Of a DNA stretch of 60,704 nucleotides, positions 27,419 through 36,620 are shown piece after piece. The translations under genes were made by a program, and so were the position numbers. The stretch comes from Parvibaculum sp049651025 (GTDB taxonomy: Bacteria > Pseudomonadota > Alphaproteobacteria > Parvibaculales > Parvibaculaceae), in contig NZ_JBASBH010000028.1 of assembly GCF_049651025.1 (NCBI RefSeq), positions 1 to 60,704 on the forward strand, read 5' to 3'. The notes under the pieces are model-generated. The model saw only the letters and a list, made by a program, of their open reading frames with translations, was not told where the DNA came from and made no database searches. Position 1 is the first letter of the stretch. Every line of letters starts with the position of its first letter.

Positions 27419-28894
27419 TCAAGCAGCCCGCGGCTTCATGCGTCCACGGATGCGCGCATAAAACCAGATCAGGTCATCGGCAAGCCCAAGCCGCCGCATG
27501 CCAAGAAATGCCGCGCCGAAAACGGGCGGCATAACGGCTGCGGCCAGCAACAACGTTCCCCATGCCGGCCATTCCAGTTCGACGCCGAGATGGCGAGCTA
27601 TCCCCGCTGCTGCGCCAAGCGGTATCGCAAGAACGATCGCCGGAAGATATTCGTGCACGATATCGCGCCAGCCCAAATCGAGAAGCCGCAGACTCGATAT
27701 CCGCCGATAGACGAAGTTCAACAAAATGGCCGTCACCACGCCGCCCGCAACGCCTGCAATACCCCAAGGTTTGCCGGCAAAGGAAAGGGCAATGACCATC
27801 GCTCCATAGAGGATGTGCTGTCCGGCATTAAGCCGAACCTTGCCGACAGCTTTTGAAAGACACTCATCGATCTTGTAGCTCGTGCGGAAATAGGTGATGG
27901 CAATCAATATCTGAAACGGCAGCACAACCTCTTGCCATTGGGCGCCGAGCACAACGAGTACCAGTTCATTGGCAAGCACAGCCGCAACAACCGATGCAGG
28001 CAGGACCACCATGCCAACGGCTGCGATGGCCCGGCTGAATATCTGTCGCAGTTGGTCGCTGTCGTGCTGAGCCTCCGCCATGGCCGGGAAAAGCACCGTA
28101 TTGATCGAGCTACCGACGAGATTGAGCGGCAGCATCGCAATGCCAAAAGCGCGCGTGTAGATACCGAGCGCGGCAGCATCGAAATAGCGGCCAACGATGA
28201 GATTATCGCCCTTGTTCCCGAGAAAATTGGCAATTTGCCCGACCGAAATCCAGCCGCCATATGACAGCAGCTCTTTGGCCGCCGCCGGAGAAATTCTCAG
28301 ACACAGCGGATGCCGCACGTGGGCGATCTGCGCCACGGTGCTGATCGTCGTCTGCGCTACCAGCGCAAACACCAGCGCCCATACGCCATATCCGAGCCAG
28401 GCCATGAGCAGCGCGACACTGAAATTGCCGACGGTAAAGCCAAGAAGGTCAATCATCGTCAGCTTGCGGAAACCGAGATTGCGGTAAAGCACGGCCTGCG
28501 ACGTGAGACTGAGCGCCTTGATCGGAAAGATAACCCCCATCACCGGCAGCAACGCCTCGACTTCCGGCGCGCGAAAAAACACGGCGATAGGCCCGCTCGC
28601 CGCGACGAGAAGACCCCAGATCAGAAATCCGCTTGCGACATTGAGATAGAAACTCGTGCTCAGATGATCCGACGTAATCACCGGCCTCTGAATAAGGGCC
28701 TGCCTCGTGCCCATATTGGCAAAAATTTCGATGAAGCCTGTCGGGATCATCAGCAAGGCGAGAACGCCAAAATCATGCGGCGTCAATAGGCGCGCGAGAA
28801 CGAAAAGCAAAACGAGCTGAAGCGCCGTCTTCAGCCCCTCGCCCGTCATTACCCACGCAAACCCGCCGACAATGCGTCCGGCCTTTACCGCCAA
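27419..28894 (-). CDS. Polysaccharide flippase (Wzx/RfbX-like, MOP superfamily)
   Basis: A 491-residue integral membrane protein with about 12-14 hydrophobic helices. The first region is GRIVGGFAWVMTGEGLKTALQLVLLFVLARLLTPHDFGVLALLM, typical of WzxC/AmsL-like flippases. The motif YFDAAALGIYTRAFGIAMLPLNLVGSSINTVLFPAMAE is strongly conserved in this group. It starts at TTG behind AGAGGGG. It should flip the undecaprenyl-linked repeat unit across the inner membrane. Together with Wzy- and Wzc-type proteins this defines a Wzx/Wzy-dependent pathway. Confidence 0.9.
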   Translation of the reverse strand: MAVKAGRIVGGFAWVMTGEGLKTALQLVLLFVLARLLTPHDFGVLALLMIPTGFIEIFANMGTRQALIQRPVITSDHLSTSFYLNVASGFLIWGLLVAASGPIAVFFRAPEVEALLPVMGVIFPIKALSLTSQAVLYRNLGFRKLTMIDLLGFTVGNFSVALLMAWLGYGVWALVFALVAQTTISTVAQIAHVRHPLCLRISPAAAKELLSYGGWISVGQIANFLGNKGDNLIVGRYFDAAALGIYTRAFGIAMLPLNLVGSSINTVLFPAMAEAQHDSDQLRQIFSRAIAAVGMVVLPASVVAAVLANELVLVVLGAQWQEVVLPFQILIAITYFRTSYKIDECLSKAVGKVRLNAGQHILYGAMVIALSFAGKPWGIAGVAGGVVTAILLNFVYRRISSLRLLDLGWRDIVHEYLPAIVLAIPLGAAAGIARHLGVELEWPAWGTLLLAAAVMPPVFGAAFLGMRRLGLADDLIWFYARIRGRMKPRAA

Positions 28895-28991
28895 GCCGCC
28901 CCTCTTTCAATCGTCTCTACACGGTTCCGTCTCGGCGCCTATATGCCACAAGATTTCGCGCGGGTCGCGTTCACAAATATCCATATACGGG

Positions 28992-29846
28992 TTAGCCGAT
29001 ATCCCGAATTTCAAATCCGAGCCGACGTCCCGTGTCGTCGAGCCTTGCCCGGTTCAAAAACAGCGAATCCGTTTTACGGATCGGCGGGCTCGAATTGATG
29101 ACGCCTTCCTCCCGATGGAAATAGACCGGCCCGATAAATCCTGCATCATCGAAAAATTCCCGAATTTCGGGCCGTTCTCCACGCTCGACAATAATGGCGG
29201 CGATGTGTGCAGTGACATTCCCAAATCCATCAAGGGCCGATATTTCATGCCCTTCAATATCCATTTTTACAATATCGGGAACGAGGCCGATCTCGTTGCA
29301 AACGCTCGCCAAAGTCCGACAAGCCACCTCCACGGCGCCGGACCCGGCATCATCTGAGCTGACGACATGATTGACGGCACTCTCCTTATTGTCGGTCATG
29401 CTAATAGTGCCATTGCGATCGGATATTGCGCAGTTGAGCGCAATGATGTTCTCGCGTGCATTGCGCCTGATATTATTGCTCAACTTCTGGAATGTGCGCG
29501 CCATTGGTTCGAAAGCGACGACCCTTACACTCGGATTTTCCGCCTGCACCAGCGCATATGATCCAATATTGGCCCCTATGTCGAAAAACACTCCGCCTTC
29601 AGAGGAGAAGTACGACGTCAGAAAACCTATATTGTTATATTCATATTCATCGCGATGACTGTTGATCACGGCAACGGTGCCCGTGAAGCTGTCGTCGGAC
29701 AAAATCGATTTCGATATCTTCACGGTCATCGGAAAACGCCTGCCCAAAGTCTTCCTGACCTGAAACAGGAGATGACGCAGAAGCGCTCCTCCAACATCCT
29801 TCCGGACATCCCGACGGATCATCCGGAATGATCGCAACAACTGCAT
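28992..29846 (-). CDS. FkbM-family SAM-dependent methyltransferase
   Basis: A 284-residue protein; the ATG at 29846 (MQLLRSFRMIRRDV) follows GAGG. The SAM-binding motif FFDIGANIGSYALVQAENPSVRVVAFEPMA lies near residues 85-115. The FkbM-type motif VPDIVKMDIEGHEISALDGF is near residue 195. Such enzymes O-methylate sugars and are common in exopolysaccharide and lipopolysaccharide loci. It most likely modifies a sugar of the repeat unit; the acceptor is unknown. It is followed by wzx at 98 bases and is divergent from the kinase pair. Its base composition looks more AT-rich than the biosynthetic genes around it. Confidence 0.85.
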   Translation of the reverse strand: MQLLRSFRMIRRDVRKDVGGALLRHLLFQVRKTLGRRFPMTVKISKSILSDDSFTGTVAVINSHRDEYEYNNIGFLTSYFSSEGGVFFDIGANIGSYALVQAENPSVRVVAFEPMARTFQKLSNNIRRNARENIIALNCAISDRNGTISMTDNKESAVNHVVSSDDAGSGAVEVACRTLASVCNEIGLVPDIVKMDIEGHEISALDGFGNVTAHIAAIIVERGERPEIREFFDDAGFIGPVYFHREEGVINSSPPIRKTDSLFLNRARLDDTGRRLGFEIRDIG

Positions 29847-30004
29847 ACAGACAACCTCAAACGACAATCGATTTTGAATTATGCCCGGCACAGAACAATT
29901 CGCCCAGATGATAAAGGTCCGAAAGAACATATAAACGCCGACAATTATTGCTCCAGCTCAATCCCGAAGTTACAGTCCTGACGATCGCCTCCAGATAAAT
30001 CGTC
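29847..30004. promoter_or_regulatory. Divergent promoter region between the FkbM gene and the kinase pair
   Basis: The 158 bases are visibly AT-rich. They carry starts in both directions: the FkbM ribosome site GAGG on the left and the first kinase ATG on the right. No ordered operator was found. A promoter for the kinase pair must lie here, because no other plus-strand gene is upstream within 2.6 kb. Confidence 0.4.
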
Positions 30005-31564
30005 ATGCTTCCGAAGGACAATCCGCCCTTGAATCTCGCCCATACGCACACTGCCGATACTGACCCGAGACTGGCTATCGTGCGCGACTTTGCCGAGCGT
30101 ATGGACGAGGCCGGAATTTCCTATTGCCACTGGAAAAGCAACGAAAGCCTTGATGTCGCTGTCCGGGGCGACACGGATCTAGACGTGCTCTTCGACGAAA
30201 AAGATATCCAGCGCGTGGAGGCTTTGCTCGCACGCATGGGGTTCCTCAAGAGTCGGGCGATCTGGCTCCGCCGCTATCCTGGCGTGGAGGATTTCATCGG
30301 CATCGATCCGACAACGGGAAAACTTGTCCATCTGCAGGCGCATTATCAGCTCGTGTTGGGCGAAACGAGCGTGAAGACCTACAGGCTGCCATGGGAGGCA
30401 GAACTCCTGTCGACGCGCATTCTGGATCAGACGAACCACATCTGTCGGGCGGCCCCGGCATGGGAATATCTGCTCCTCGTCATTCGAGAGGCGATCAAGC
30501 TGAAGCCCTCGGCGCAAGTGCTCGGGAGCCTCGGCCATCCGATGAAAGACGCGGCCAAGTCCGCCGGGGAACTCGCCTGGCTGAGAGAGCGCGTCAATCC
30601 TGACGACGTTCTGAAACTCGCACGAGAGCATATCGGCAAGGCCGCCTCGGCGTCTTTGCATGCATTGCTAAAAAAAGGGTGGAACATCCCCGACATTCGC
30701 GCCTTCCGCGCCGTTGCCAAGCCCGCCCTCCGCCACCATCGGCGCTTCGGGCCGTTTCGGGCGCTAGCCGAGAATTGGTCGCGGGGCCTTGGCACACTGG
30801 CCACCCGCATCGCACGCAAGCTCGGCATCAGGCGCTTCCCCCTGCGTCGTACTTTTCCCGACACCGGCATCATAATCGCGATTCTGGGGGCGGATGGCAG
30901 CGGAAAGTCGACATTGCACAAGCTCCTGTCGCAGGAGCTCGCCAAGAAATTCGACGTGTGGCCTCTCTATATGGGCTCCGGCATCGGCGATGTCAGCCTG
31001 CTCCGCTGGCCGCTCCTGAAGCTCAAACAAGCCTTGCGCCGAGACGGAATTCCCGATGTCACTCCCTCAGCTTCCACGCCGAAGGTCGACAAACGGAGAG
31101 GTATTGCTGGGACGACATTCAACACCCTCTGGTGCCTCTCGCTCGCACTCGAAAAACGGATCAGGCTGGGACATGCGGCGCGGGCAAAGAAGCGGGGAAT
31201 GATCGTCATATGCGACCGCTACCCGCAAACGAAAATCCGCGGATACAATGACGGACCGCTTCTGCCGCAAGAAAAATTCAAATCGACGTTCATGAAAGCA
31301 CTCGTGAGATGGGAGCATGCGAGCTACGAGCGCGCCATCACCTGTCCTCCCGATCTGGCAATTCGATTGATTGGCGATCCCGCAATCATGGCAGCGCGCC
31401 GTCCGGAAATGACGGAAGAGTGGATAGCCCGCAAGCAATCGGGCGTCATTGATTTCGAATTTTCGCAGTCAACACGGGTTGTCGATATCGATCCGGCCAA
31501 ACCTCTTGCCGATGTCTTCGCGGCTGCCATGCGCGCCGCCGCAGACCGTCTCCGGTCGCAATGA
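30005..31564 (+). CDS. Nucleotidyltransferase-like / thymidylate-kinase-like fusion protein
   Basis: A 519-residue two-part protein of unknown function. The N-terminal 200 residues look like a nucleotidyltransferase fold: SYCHWKSNESLDVAVRGDTDLDVLF, with Asp-Leu-Asp as the likely metal site. After a basic helical linker, the C-terminal part is a P-loop kinase: Walker A ILGADGSGKST near residue 300, the thymidylate-kinase-like DRYP in MIVICDRYPQTKIRGYNDGP, and a RRPEMTEEWIARKQ lid-like segment. Thymidylate-kinase-like proteins occur in other polysaccharide loci without known substrate. It overlaps the next gene by four bases and runs against the surrounding glycosyltransferase genes. It could activate or phosphorylate a polymer building block; this is inference. 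Confidence 0.75.
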   Translation: MLPKDNPPLNLAHTHTADTDPRLAIVRDFAERMDEAGISYCHWKSNESLDVAVRGDTDLDVLFDEKDIQRVEALLARMGFLKSRAIWLRRYPGVEDFIGIDPTTGKLVHLQAHYQLVLGETSVKTYRLPWEAELLSTRILDQTNHICRAAPAWEYLLLVIREAIKLKPSAQVLGSLGHPMKDAAKSAGELAWLRERVNPDDVLKLAREHIGKAASASLHALLKKGWNIPDIRAFRAVAKPALRHHRRFGPFRALAENWSRGLGTLATRIARKLGIRRFPLRRTFPDTGIIIAILGADGSGKSTLHKLLSQELAKKFDVWPLYMGSGIGDVSLLRWPLLKLKQALRRDGIPDVTPSASTPKVDKRRGIAGTTFNTLWCLSLALEKRIRLGHAARAKKRGMIVICDRYPQTKIRGYNDGPLLPQEKFKSTFMKALVRWEHASYERAITCPPDLAIRLIGDPAIMAARRPEMTEEWIARKQSGVIDFEFSQSTRVVDIDPAKPLADVFAAAMRAAADRLRSQ

Positions 31565-32373
31565 TCGCCCGGACGTCGACGATGCCAGCCTATATAGAAT
31601 TTCTCGGACTCCCCGGCACCGGCAAGACCCATGTCTACCGCCGATTGTCACGCGAACTCGCGGCGCTGAAACTTCCGTTCAACTCGGTGGAGGCACGCGC
31701 TTTCGCCGTCTCGCTACGCTCGGAACACTCGGCATTGCGTGCGCGCCTTCTCGCACTGATACCGCGAAAGTACATTTTCCCATTGCTACGGCAGCCACCC
31801 AGCACACTCGCCGGGCGGAAGTTCGATGCCTTCCAGAAGTTCTCCACGCTGCATCGTGATTTCTCAGAAGCAATTTTCGAGGCGGAAGGCAGTCGCATCT
31901 CTCCGATCCGCAATGGCGACATCTATCTGCTCGGCATGATGATGGAAATAATCTGGTCCCATCAAATGGCGCTCGACAATCCCGGCTACCTTAAATTCCT
32001 CTTGCGCGACGAAGGTTTCAGCCAGCGCGCCATTTCGCTCTACGGATACCATACCGATCCTCTAGACCATCTCGAACGCAACGCCAGGGCATATTTTTCA
32101 ACCATGCCGCTTCCCGACGCTGTAGTGGTCACAACCACCTCATCGCTCGACATTGCGAAGGCACGCCTTGAAAAACGCGGATACCCATATCGCATGAGGA
32201 TGCTGACGGCGGATGGTCGCGAGAAAGCTTTCGTGCGCATGGGCAGGATCGTCGAGATCGGAACGGAAGTCCTGCGCCAACGCGGCGGTCGCATCGTCGA
32301 AATCGAAAATGATGACGCGGGCGACATTGATCGATCGCTCCGCGCATTTGTCGCCGAACTCGCAGCACGTTGA
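31561..32373 (+). CDS. Second P-loop kinase-like protein paired with the fusion kinase
   Basis: A 270-residue protein I do not recognise by family. It begins with strand-loop-helix YIEFLGLPGTGKTHVYRRLSREL, a Walker A (GxxGxGKT) near residue 17. Later segments are basic and helical (RKYIFPLL), with DAVVVTTTSSLDIAKARLEKRGYP resembling the adenylate-kinase-like part where the product of a small-molecule kinase is held. The arginine-rich lid RGYPYRMR supports a phosphotransfer role. The ATG at 31561 overlaps the preceding stop (ATGA); an internal ATG at 31582 is possible. Its stop lies one base from the stop of the converging glycosyltransferase gene. The tight pairing suggests both kinases work on one pathway. 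Confidence 0.7.
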   Translation: MIARTSTMPAYIEFLGLPGTGKTHVYRRLSRELAALKLPFNSVEARAFAVSLRSEHSALRARLLALIPRKYIFPLLRQPPSTLAGRKFDAFQKFSTLHRDFSEAIFEAEGSRISPIRNGDIYLLGMMMEIIWSHQMALDNPGYLKFLLRDEGFSQRAISLYGYHTDPLDHLERNARAYFSTMPLPDAVVVTTTSSLDIAKARLEKRGYPYRMRMLTADGREKAFVRMGRIVEIGTEVLRQRGGRIVEIENDDAGDIDRSLRAFVAELAAR

Positions 32374-32374
32374 A

Positions 32375-33505
32375 TCAAACGCGCCCGTTCAGAAACGTCG
32401 TCACCGCGCTGAAATCACGAACCATCCGGTCGAGGCTCAAATTTTCTTCGACAAACTCGGCGATCTTCGCACCGAATGCCGCCCGAGGGTTCGGGTGGCG
32501 GGTGAAAAATTCCGCCATCGCCGCCACTAGCCCTTCCTGCGTATAGGGCTTCACCCGCACGCCGCTCACGCCGGGGACAACATAGACATCCTCAGGTGAA
32601 TGCAGGGGCCCCTGCGGCGTCTGCTCAAAAATCATCACCGGCAGACCGAAAGCCAGCGCGTGATTGGCGGCAAGGCCGACGGCCCCCGCATACACAAACA
32701 GATCGGCGGACATGAATTCCCGCGCCAGAATTTCTTCGTCATAGATCGAACCGAGAAGCCTGATGCCCACGCCGTCGCCCGCAGCCGCGCGCACCGCGGG
32801 CATGTCAGGCCCGTCGCCGACCAGCGTGAGCGTGGCGTCCGGCGCACATTGCGCACGAAAACGCCGAAAGGCGCGTATGAGCAAAGGAAAATCCTTGTCG
32901 GCCAGCATTCGCCCAACGCTCAGAAGATGCGGACCGCCGGGAACCTCCAGCCTGCCCAGACGAGCGGCAGACGCCTGCAATGGCGCAAGGTCCATTGTGT
33001 TATGCGCGACAAACAGCCTGTCGCGAGGCATGACTTGCGCGAGGCGCTCAAGGCCCGGCTCGGAATAGCAGACGCAGCCATCAGCCTGACGCAGCAGAAG
33101 CCGCGCCGCTCCCTGAAGCGCTTTATCCTTCATCGAAGTCTCGCCACGCGACGAGTTAAAGCCATGTGTCCAGAACATGACCGGCACGCCGCCAAGTCGG
33201 CGACGAGCGAGCAGCCCATAAGTCGAACTCATGCGCAGTCCGAATTCCGAGACGATGGCGCTCGCCCCGGTCTCCTTCAAAATCTGGCCGACCGGCACGA
33301 TCGTCGTGAAAGGGTCGCCTGGTCGCGGGAATCGAAAGGGAAATCTCCGGATGAACGGCTCATCCTCTGTCGCGAGCTTCAGCCCCTGCGCACCCTCCTC
33401 CGCCGAGGTCGCTACAATCCAGCCTAACTCGGCATGCAGCCGACGCAATAGCGGAACGCGATAGTGTGGGACAAAGCGTGTCAGAAAAACGATTTGCGAC
33501 GTCAT
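32375..33505 (-). CDS. Glycosyltransferase, GT4-like (GT-B fold)
   Basis: A 376-residue GT-B protein. The N-terminal domain starts IVFLTRFVPHYRVPLLRRLH. The C-terminal nucleotide-sugar domain begins GGPHLLSVGRMLADKDFPLLIRAF and continues with TLTLVGDGPDMPAVRAAAG. The usual E-x7-E near the donor site is replaced by GAVGLAANHALAFGLPVMIFEQ, so the catalytic details may differ. It probably adds one sugar of the repeat unit at the inner face of the membrane. It is last in the six-gene run starting at 38616 and overlaps the acetyltransferase stop by four bases. Confidence 0.85.
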   Translation of the reverse strand: MTSQIVFLTRFVPHYRVPLLRRLHAELGWIVATSAEEGAQGLKLATEDEPFIRRFPFRFPRPGDPFTTIVPVGQILKETGASAIVSEFGLRMSSTYGLLARRRLGGVPVMFWTHGFNSSRGETSMKDKALQGAARLLLRQADGCVCYSEPGLERLAQVMPRDRLFVAHNTMDLAPLQASAARLGRLEVPGGPHLLSVGRMLADKDFPLLIRAFRRFRAQCAPDATLTLVGDGPDMPAVRAAAGDGVGIRLLGSIYDEEILAREFMSADLFVYAGAVGLAANHALAFGLPVMIFEQTPQGPLHSPEDVYVVPGVSGVRVKPYTQEGLVAAMAEFFTRHPNPRAAFGAKIAEFVEENLSLDRMVRDFSAVTTFLNGRV

Positions 33506-34059
33506 GAAACTGTCCGGATCACTCGAGCGGGATTGCCTGCAACCACCACTCGCGGCGGAACGTCCTTCGTCACGACGGCGCCCGCCCCTATCACCGCGCC
33601 GTCGCCCACCCGAATACCGCCAAGGATAATGGCTCCCGCGCCAATATCGACGTCGTCGCCAATGCTCGGCGCCAGAGCCTCGCCATTTGTCACCTTGACA
33701 CCGATGGTCACACCATGACGCAAAACGACCCGTGCGCCAATCTTCGCGTCGCTATGAACGACAAGGCCGTAGCCGTGATAGACGCGCGCGCCTTCACCGA
33801 TCTCACATCGCCAATGGATCTCGGTGCAGATGAGAAGCTCCGTCAGCAACTTGTAGAAAGCGATGTAAAACCAGCCGAACGGCTTTAAATATGCTGGCGC
33901 GTCGACGACAGCATGCGCGAAGCGATAGAGAACGAGAAGAAACACACCCTTCCAATTCCGCCTGTTCGCATGAATATCGCTGCGGATAAGGCGCCATAGG
34001 CTGCCCGGTCTGTTTGCTGAAGTCGGCCGCAGGCCAGATCCGGTCAGATCATCCGCCAT
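33502..34059 (-). CDS. Left-handed beta-helix acetyltransferase (serine acetyltransferase-like)
   Basis: A 185-residue protein. An N-terminal helical part (SLWRLIRSDIHANRRNWKGVFLLVLYRFAHAV) resembles short serine O-acetyltransferases. It is followed by hexapeptide repeats from about residue 80: IGEGARVYHGYGLVVHSDAKIGARVVLRHGVTIG and IGDDVDIGAGAIILGGIRVGDGAVIGAGAVVTKDV. The ending VVAGNPARVIR is typical of the xenobiotic/sugar acetyltransferase group. In this operon it most likely acetylates a sugar of the repeat unit; a serine acetyltransferase role is less likely. It is 2 bases after the polymerase gene. Confidence 0.85.
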   Translation of the reverse strand: MADDLTGSGLRPTSANRPGSLWRLIRSDIHANRRNWKGVFLLVLYRFAHAVVDAPAYLKPFGWFYIAFYKLLTELLICTEIHWRCEIGEGARVYHGYGLVVHSDAKIGARVVLRHGVTIGVKVTNGEALAPSIGDDVDIGAGAIILGGIRVGDGAVIGAGAVVTKDVPPRVVVAGNPARVIRTVS

Positions 34060-34061
34060 AT

Positions 34062-35252
34062 CTATCGACTCCCTGCGGCAACAGCATTGCGATCCTCGAC
34101 CACGAATGGCGACGATGAAACGCGAGTCCCGGCCTGTTCGTCGAGCTGTCGCAGCGCGTTCGCGACAAAAACGAATATCAGGCTGCTATGCAAATATATG
34201 AGCGTGTTGTCGAACGGCAGGAACGTCGCCATCAAAACGGCCAGCGGCACGGTGTAGACGCCCGAACGCAACACCAGAACCCAACCGGCCATAATCAGGC
34301 TGAACCCGATGACGCCCTGATCAAGCATGACCCGGAAAAAATCATTATGCGGCTGCCCCCATCGCGTAAGTGAAGCGATTGTATCCGTCGTATAACCCCA
34401 GCCATGTCCGAACAGAAAGTTGATGGCCGGACTCTGCTCGAACAACATCAGCAGCAATTTGTTGACGTTGTAACGCCCGGCCGTGAGCGCATTTATCGAA
34501 CCGGTATATTCGACAGCCTCGAATAATGTGACGAGTGACAAAGCCATGATGCCGCCCACAATGAATACCGAAAACGAGATCCAGAGGGCGGTCTGCCTTG
34601 AGCGCCCAAGATTGAACCGGCTCACGATCATATAGGCGCCCAGAGCGAGAAAAATTCCCAATATGGCCGAGCGCTTGAAGGCAAGGATCGTGACGAAGGC
34701 CATGACCAACCCCCAGCGATACTGTTTGCTCAGCAGGAAGTAGAGGGTGATGACCGCCAGCGGGAAGCAGTAGGTCGATTCCGTCGCCATCCCCGACGTT
34801 TCAAGAAGACTGAACCCCAGCCCTGAACCTTTCGGCGTGAATATGAGCGACTGGACCCAAAGCGCAACGACTGCACCGGCAAGCAGCTTCATCGATTCAT
34901 TATCGATCTTGTAGCTGACGACGAAACAAAGCGGTGCGGCGATCAGAAACAGAAACTCGGCATAAGTACTCGTGAGCCTGCCTGAGAAAATGACCGAAAG
35001 CACGCAGGCGGAGGTCATCAGTACGAGCGCGACAACAACGTCCTTGTTTAGATAGATCTTGCCGGGCTTCCAAGCGGCGTAAACAAAGGCGAATAGCGGC
35101 AATGCATAGACGACGAGCCTGATCGGCGTTGTCTTGTCCGCGATGGTAATCGTCTTGAGCGAAAACAGGATGAAGAATGTCCAGATGACATAGTCCGCGA
35201 TCTTCTGCCGTCGCTCCGGCGCATATTCTGCCACAGACAATTCGTTTGCCAT
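34062..35252 (-). CDS. Wzy-like O-antigen/exopolysaccharide polymerase (ligase-family membrane protein)
   Basis: A 396-residue polytopic protein with about 10-12 membrane helices. The start at 35252 (MANELSVAEYAPERR) is favoured; an in-frame TTG at 35348 would add 32 residues that look non-coding, but no good ribosome site marks either. The large periplasmic loop before the last helices has the WaaL/Wzy-family arrangement: INFLFGHGWGYTTDTIASLTRWGQPHNDFFRVMLDQGVIGF. The arginine and histidine in WGQPHNDFF correspond to functional positions of this family. Its place among glycosyltransferases supports polymerisation of the repeat unit. A second protein of this type is encoded at 38780. Confidence 0.8.
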   Translation of the reverse strand: MANELSVAEYAPERRQKIADYVIWTFFILFSLKTITIADKTTPIRLVVYALPLFAFVYAAWKPGKIYLNKDVVVALVLMTSACVLSVIFSGRLTSTYAEFLFLIAAPLCFVVSYKIDNESMKLLAGAVVALWVQSLIFTPKGSGLGFSLLETSGMATESTYCFPLAVITLYFLLSKQYRWGLVMAFVTILAFKRSAILGIFLALGAYMIVSRFNLGRSRQTALWISFSVFIVGGIMALSLVTLFEAVEYTGSINALTAGRYNVNKLLLMLFEQSPAINFLFGHGWGYTTDTIASLTRWGQPHNDFFRVMLDQGVIGFSLIMAGWVLVLRSGVYTVPLAVLMATFLPFDNTLIYLHSSLIFVFVANALRQLDEQAGTRVSSSPFVVEDRNAVAAGSR

Positions 35253-35363
35253 CGCCCCATCAACAACTTCATCGGGGCATCTGCCAGCAGCGCACCCATA
35301 ATTTGTTCCGCCATCGTCATTATATGTCGAGGCGCAATAACCCGGCAATCGCCTCGGTCACAC

Positions 35364-36620
35364 TTAATTGCTCCACAATGACGGTGTCGTCTCGACAACA
35401 GAGACGAACTGCCTGGCTGCAGTAGATCTGACAATTCTGTCGCGGACGAAATCCTCGTTTCGAACTCTCATGCGCTCAACGAGCTTCGGATCGCCATAAA
35501 GCCGCTCCACCGCTTCAACCATACTGAAAGCGCGCTCCGCATCGATCGCCATGAAATCCGTATCTGGTTTCAGCATGGCCGTAATCGTCTCGATGCCGCT
35601 CGCGACAACCAGACAGCCTTGCGACAGGGCTTCGTAAATCACTCGCGGAAAGCCTTCAGCAGCGGAAGGCAGAAGAAGAACATCGGCGTCGTGATAGAGA
35701 TCCTGAAGAATTTTTTTGTCGGTCACGCGCCCATGAAAGATGACGGCATGCGCTATGCCGAGATCGTCGACGAGCCCTTCAAGCCGCTCCGTATAATCGG
35801 ACGGGCCATGCCCGGCGAAGTGACAAATGACGCCGCCGGGTCGGCGTCGATCAAGCTCTGCCACCGCTTCCAGAATTTTGTGGACGTTTTTCCGCGCAAT
35901 CAGCGCACCGACGAAAATCAAACGATATTGATCGCGTCGCATTTCCTGCCTGCCGAAGCGGAATTCCTGCGGTGCGACGTTGACCATCGGAACAACCGCA
36001 TGGGTATTCGCATTGAGCGCCTTATACTTGTTCAGCGATTTGTCGCCTGCGGTGATGATGAAATCTGCATGGCGCGACAGCACGCGATCGCCGAGTAACG
36101 ATAACCACCGCCGCAATGAATTGAAGCCATGCCGCCATTCGCCACTTCGTTCCGAATGGTCCATGAGTTCCACCCAATCGGCACCGACATAAAACCCATA
36201 TGGCTTGCCGCGGATCAGGCAGAGGACAGCAGCAATAAGACCGCTGACATGCGGCACGGTGAGATACACGATGTCTGCGTCGCTAATCACCGCCCAGAGC
36301 GCCCTCATCTTGGCCGCCACGCGTTTGAGCGTTGGCCAGAGCCGGGGGCTTCCGCCGGATTCCCCCACCAGCCTGACCGTCAGGTTTTCGTGACGCAACG
36401 GCCGACGATAGAGGCTCTTCCCATCCTTGTAGTGCACGGGATTTTTCGTATGCGCCTTCGCCCCGACAAAGGTCATGCGCCCGACGAAGCCCGATAGTTC
36501 GTTCACGAAGTCCGAGTAGTTATCATTCGTGTATATGCCGCCCTCGTCTTTTGTGATGTCGCAATAGGCAAACATCACGACATGGGCCTTCCCCGCCTTG
36601 CCTCGCTCCGTTTGCGTCAT
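35364..36620 (-). CDS. Glycosyltransferase family 4 protein
   Basis: A 418-residue GT-B enzyme. The N-terminal half starts HVVMFAYCDITKDEGGIYTNDNYSDFVNEL. The C-terminal half has YRLIFVGALIARKNVHKILEAVAEL, VICHFAGHGPSDYTERL, AVIFHGRVTDKKILQDLYHDADVLLLPS and then E-x7-E in AEGFPRVIYEALSQGCLVVAS, which places the donor nucleotide. It adds one sugar to the lipid-linked repeat; donor and acceptor are unknown. It overlaps the upstream glycosyltransferase stop by four bases (ATGA), which implies coupling. Confidence 0.9.
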   Translation of the reverse strand: MTQTERGKAGKAHVVMFAYCDITKDEGGIYTNDNYSDFVNELSGFVGRMTFVGAKAHTKNPVHYKDGKSLYRRPLRHENLTVRLVGESGGSPRLWPTLKRVAAKMRALWAVISDADIVYLTVPHVSGLIAAVLCLIRGKPYGFYVGADWVELMDHSERSGEWRHGFNSLRRWLSLLGDRVLSRHADFIITAGDKSLNKYKALNANTHAVVPMVNVAPQEFRFGRQEMRRDQYRLIFVGALIARKNVHKILEAVAELDRRRPGGVICHFAGHGPSDYTERLEGLVDDLGIAHAVIFHGRVTDKKILQDLYHDADVLLLPSAAEGFPRVIYEALSQGCLVVASGIETITAMLKPDTDFMAIDAERAFSMVEAVERLYGDPKLVERMRVRNEDFVRDRIVRSTAARQFVSVVETTPSLWSN

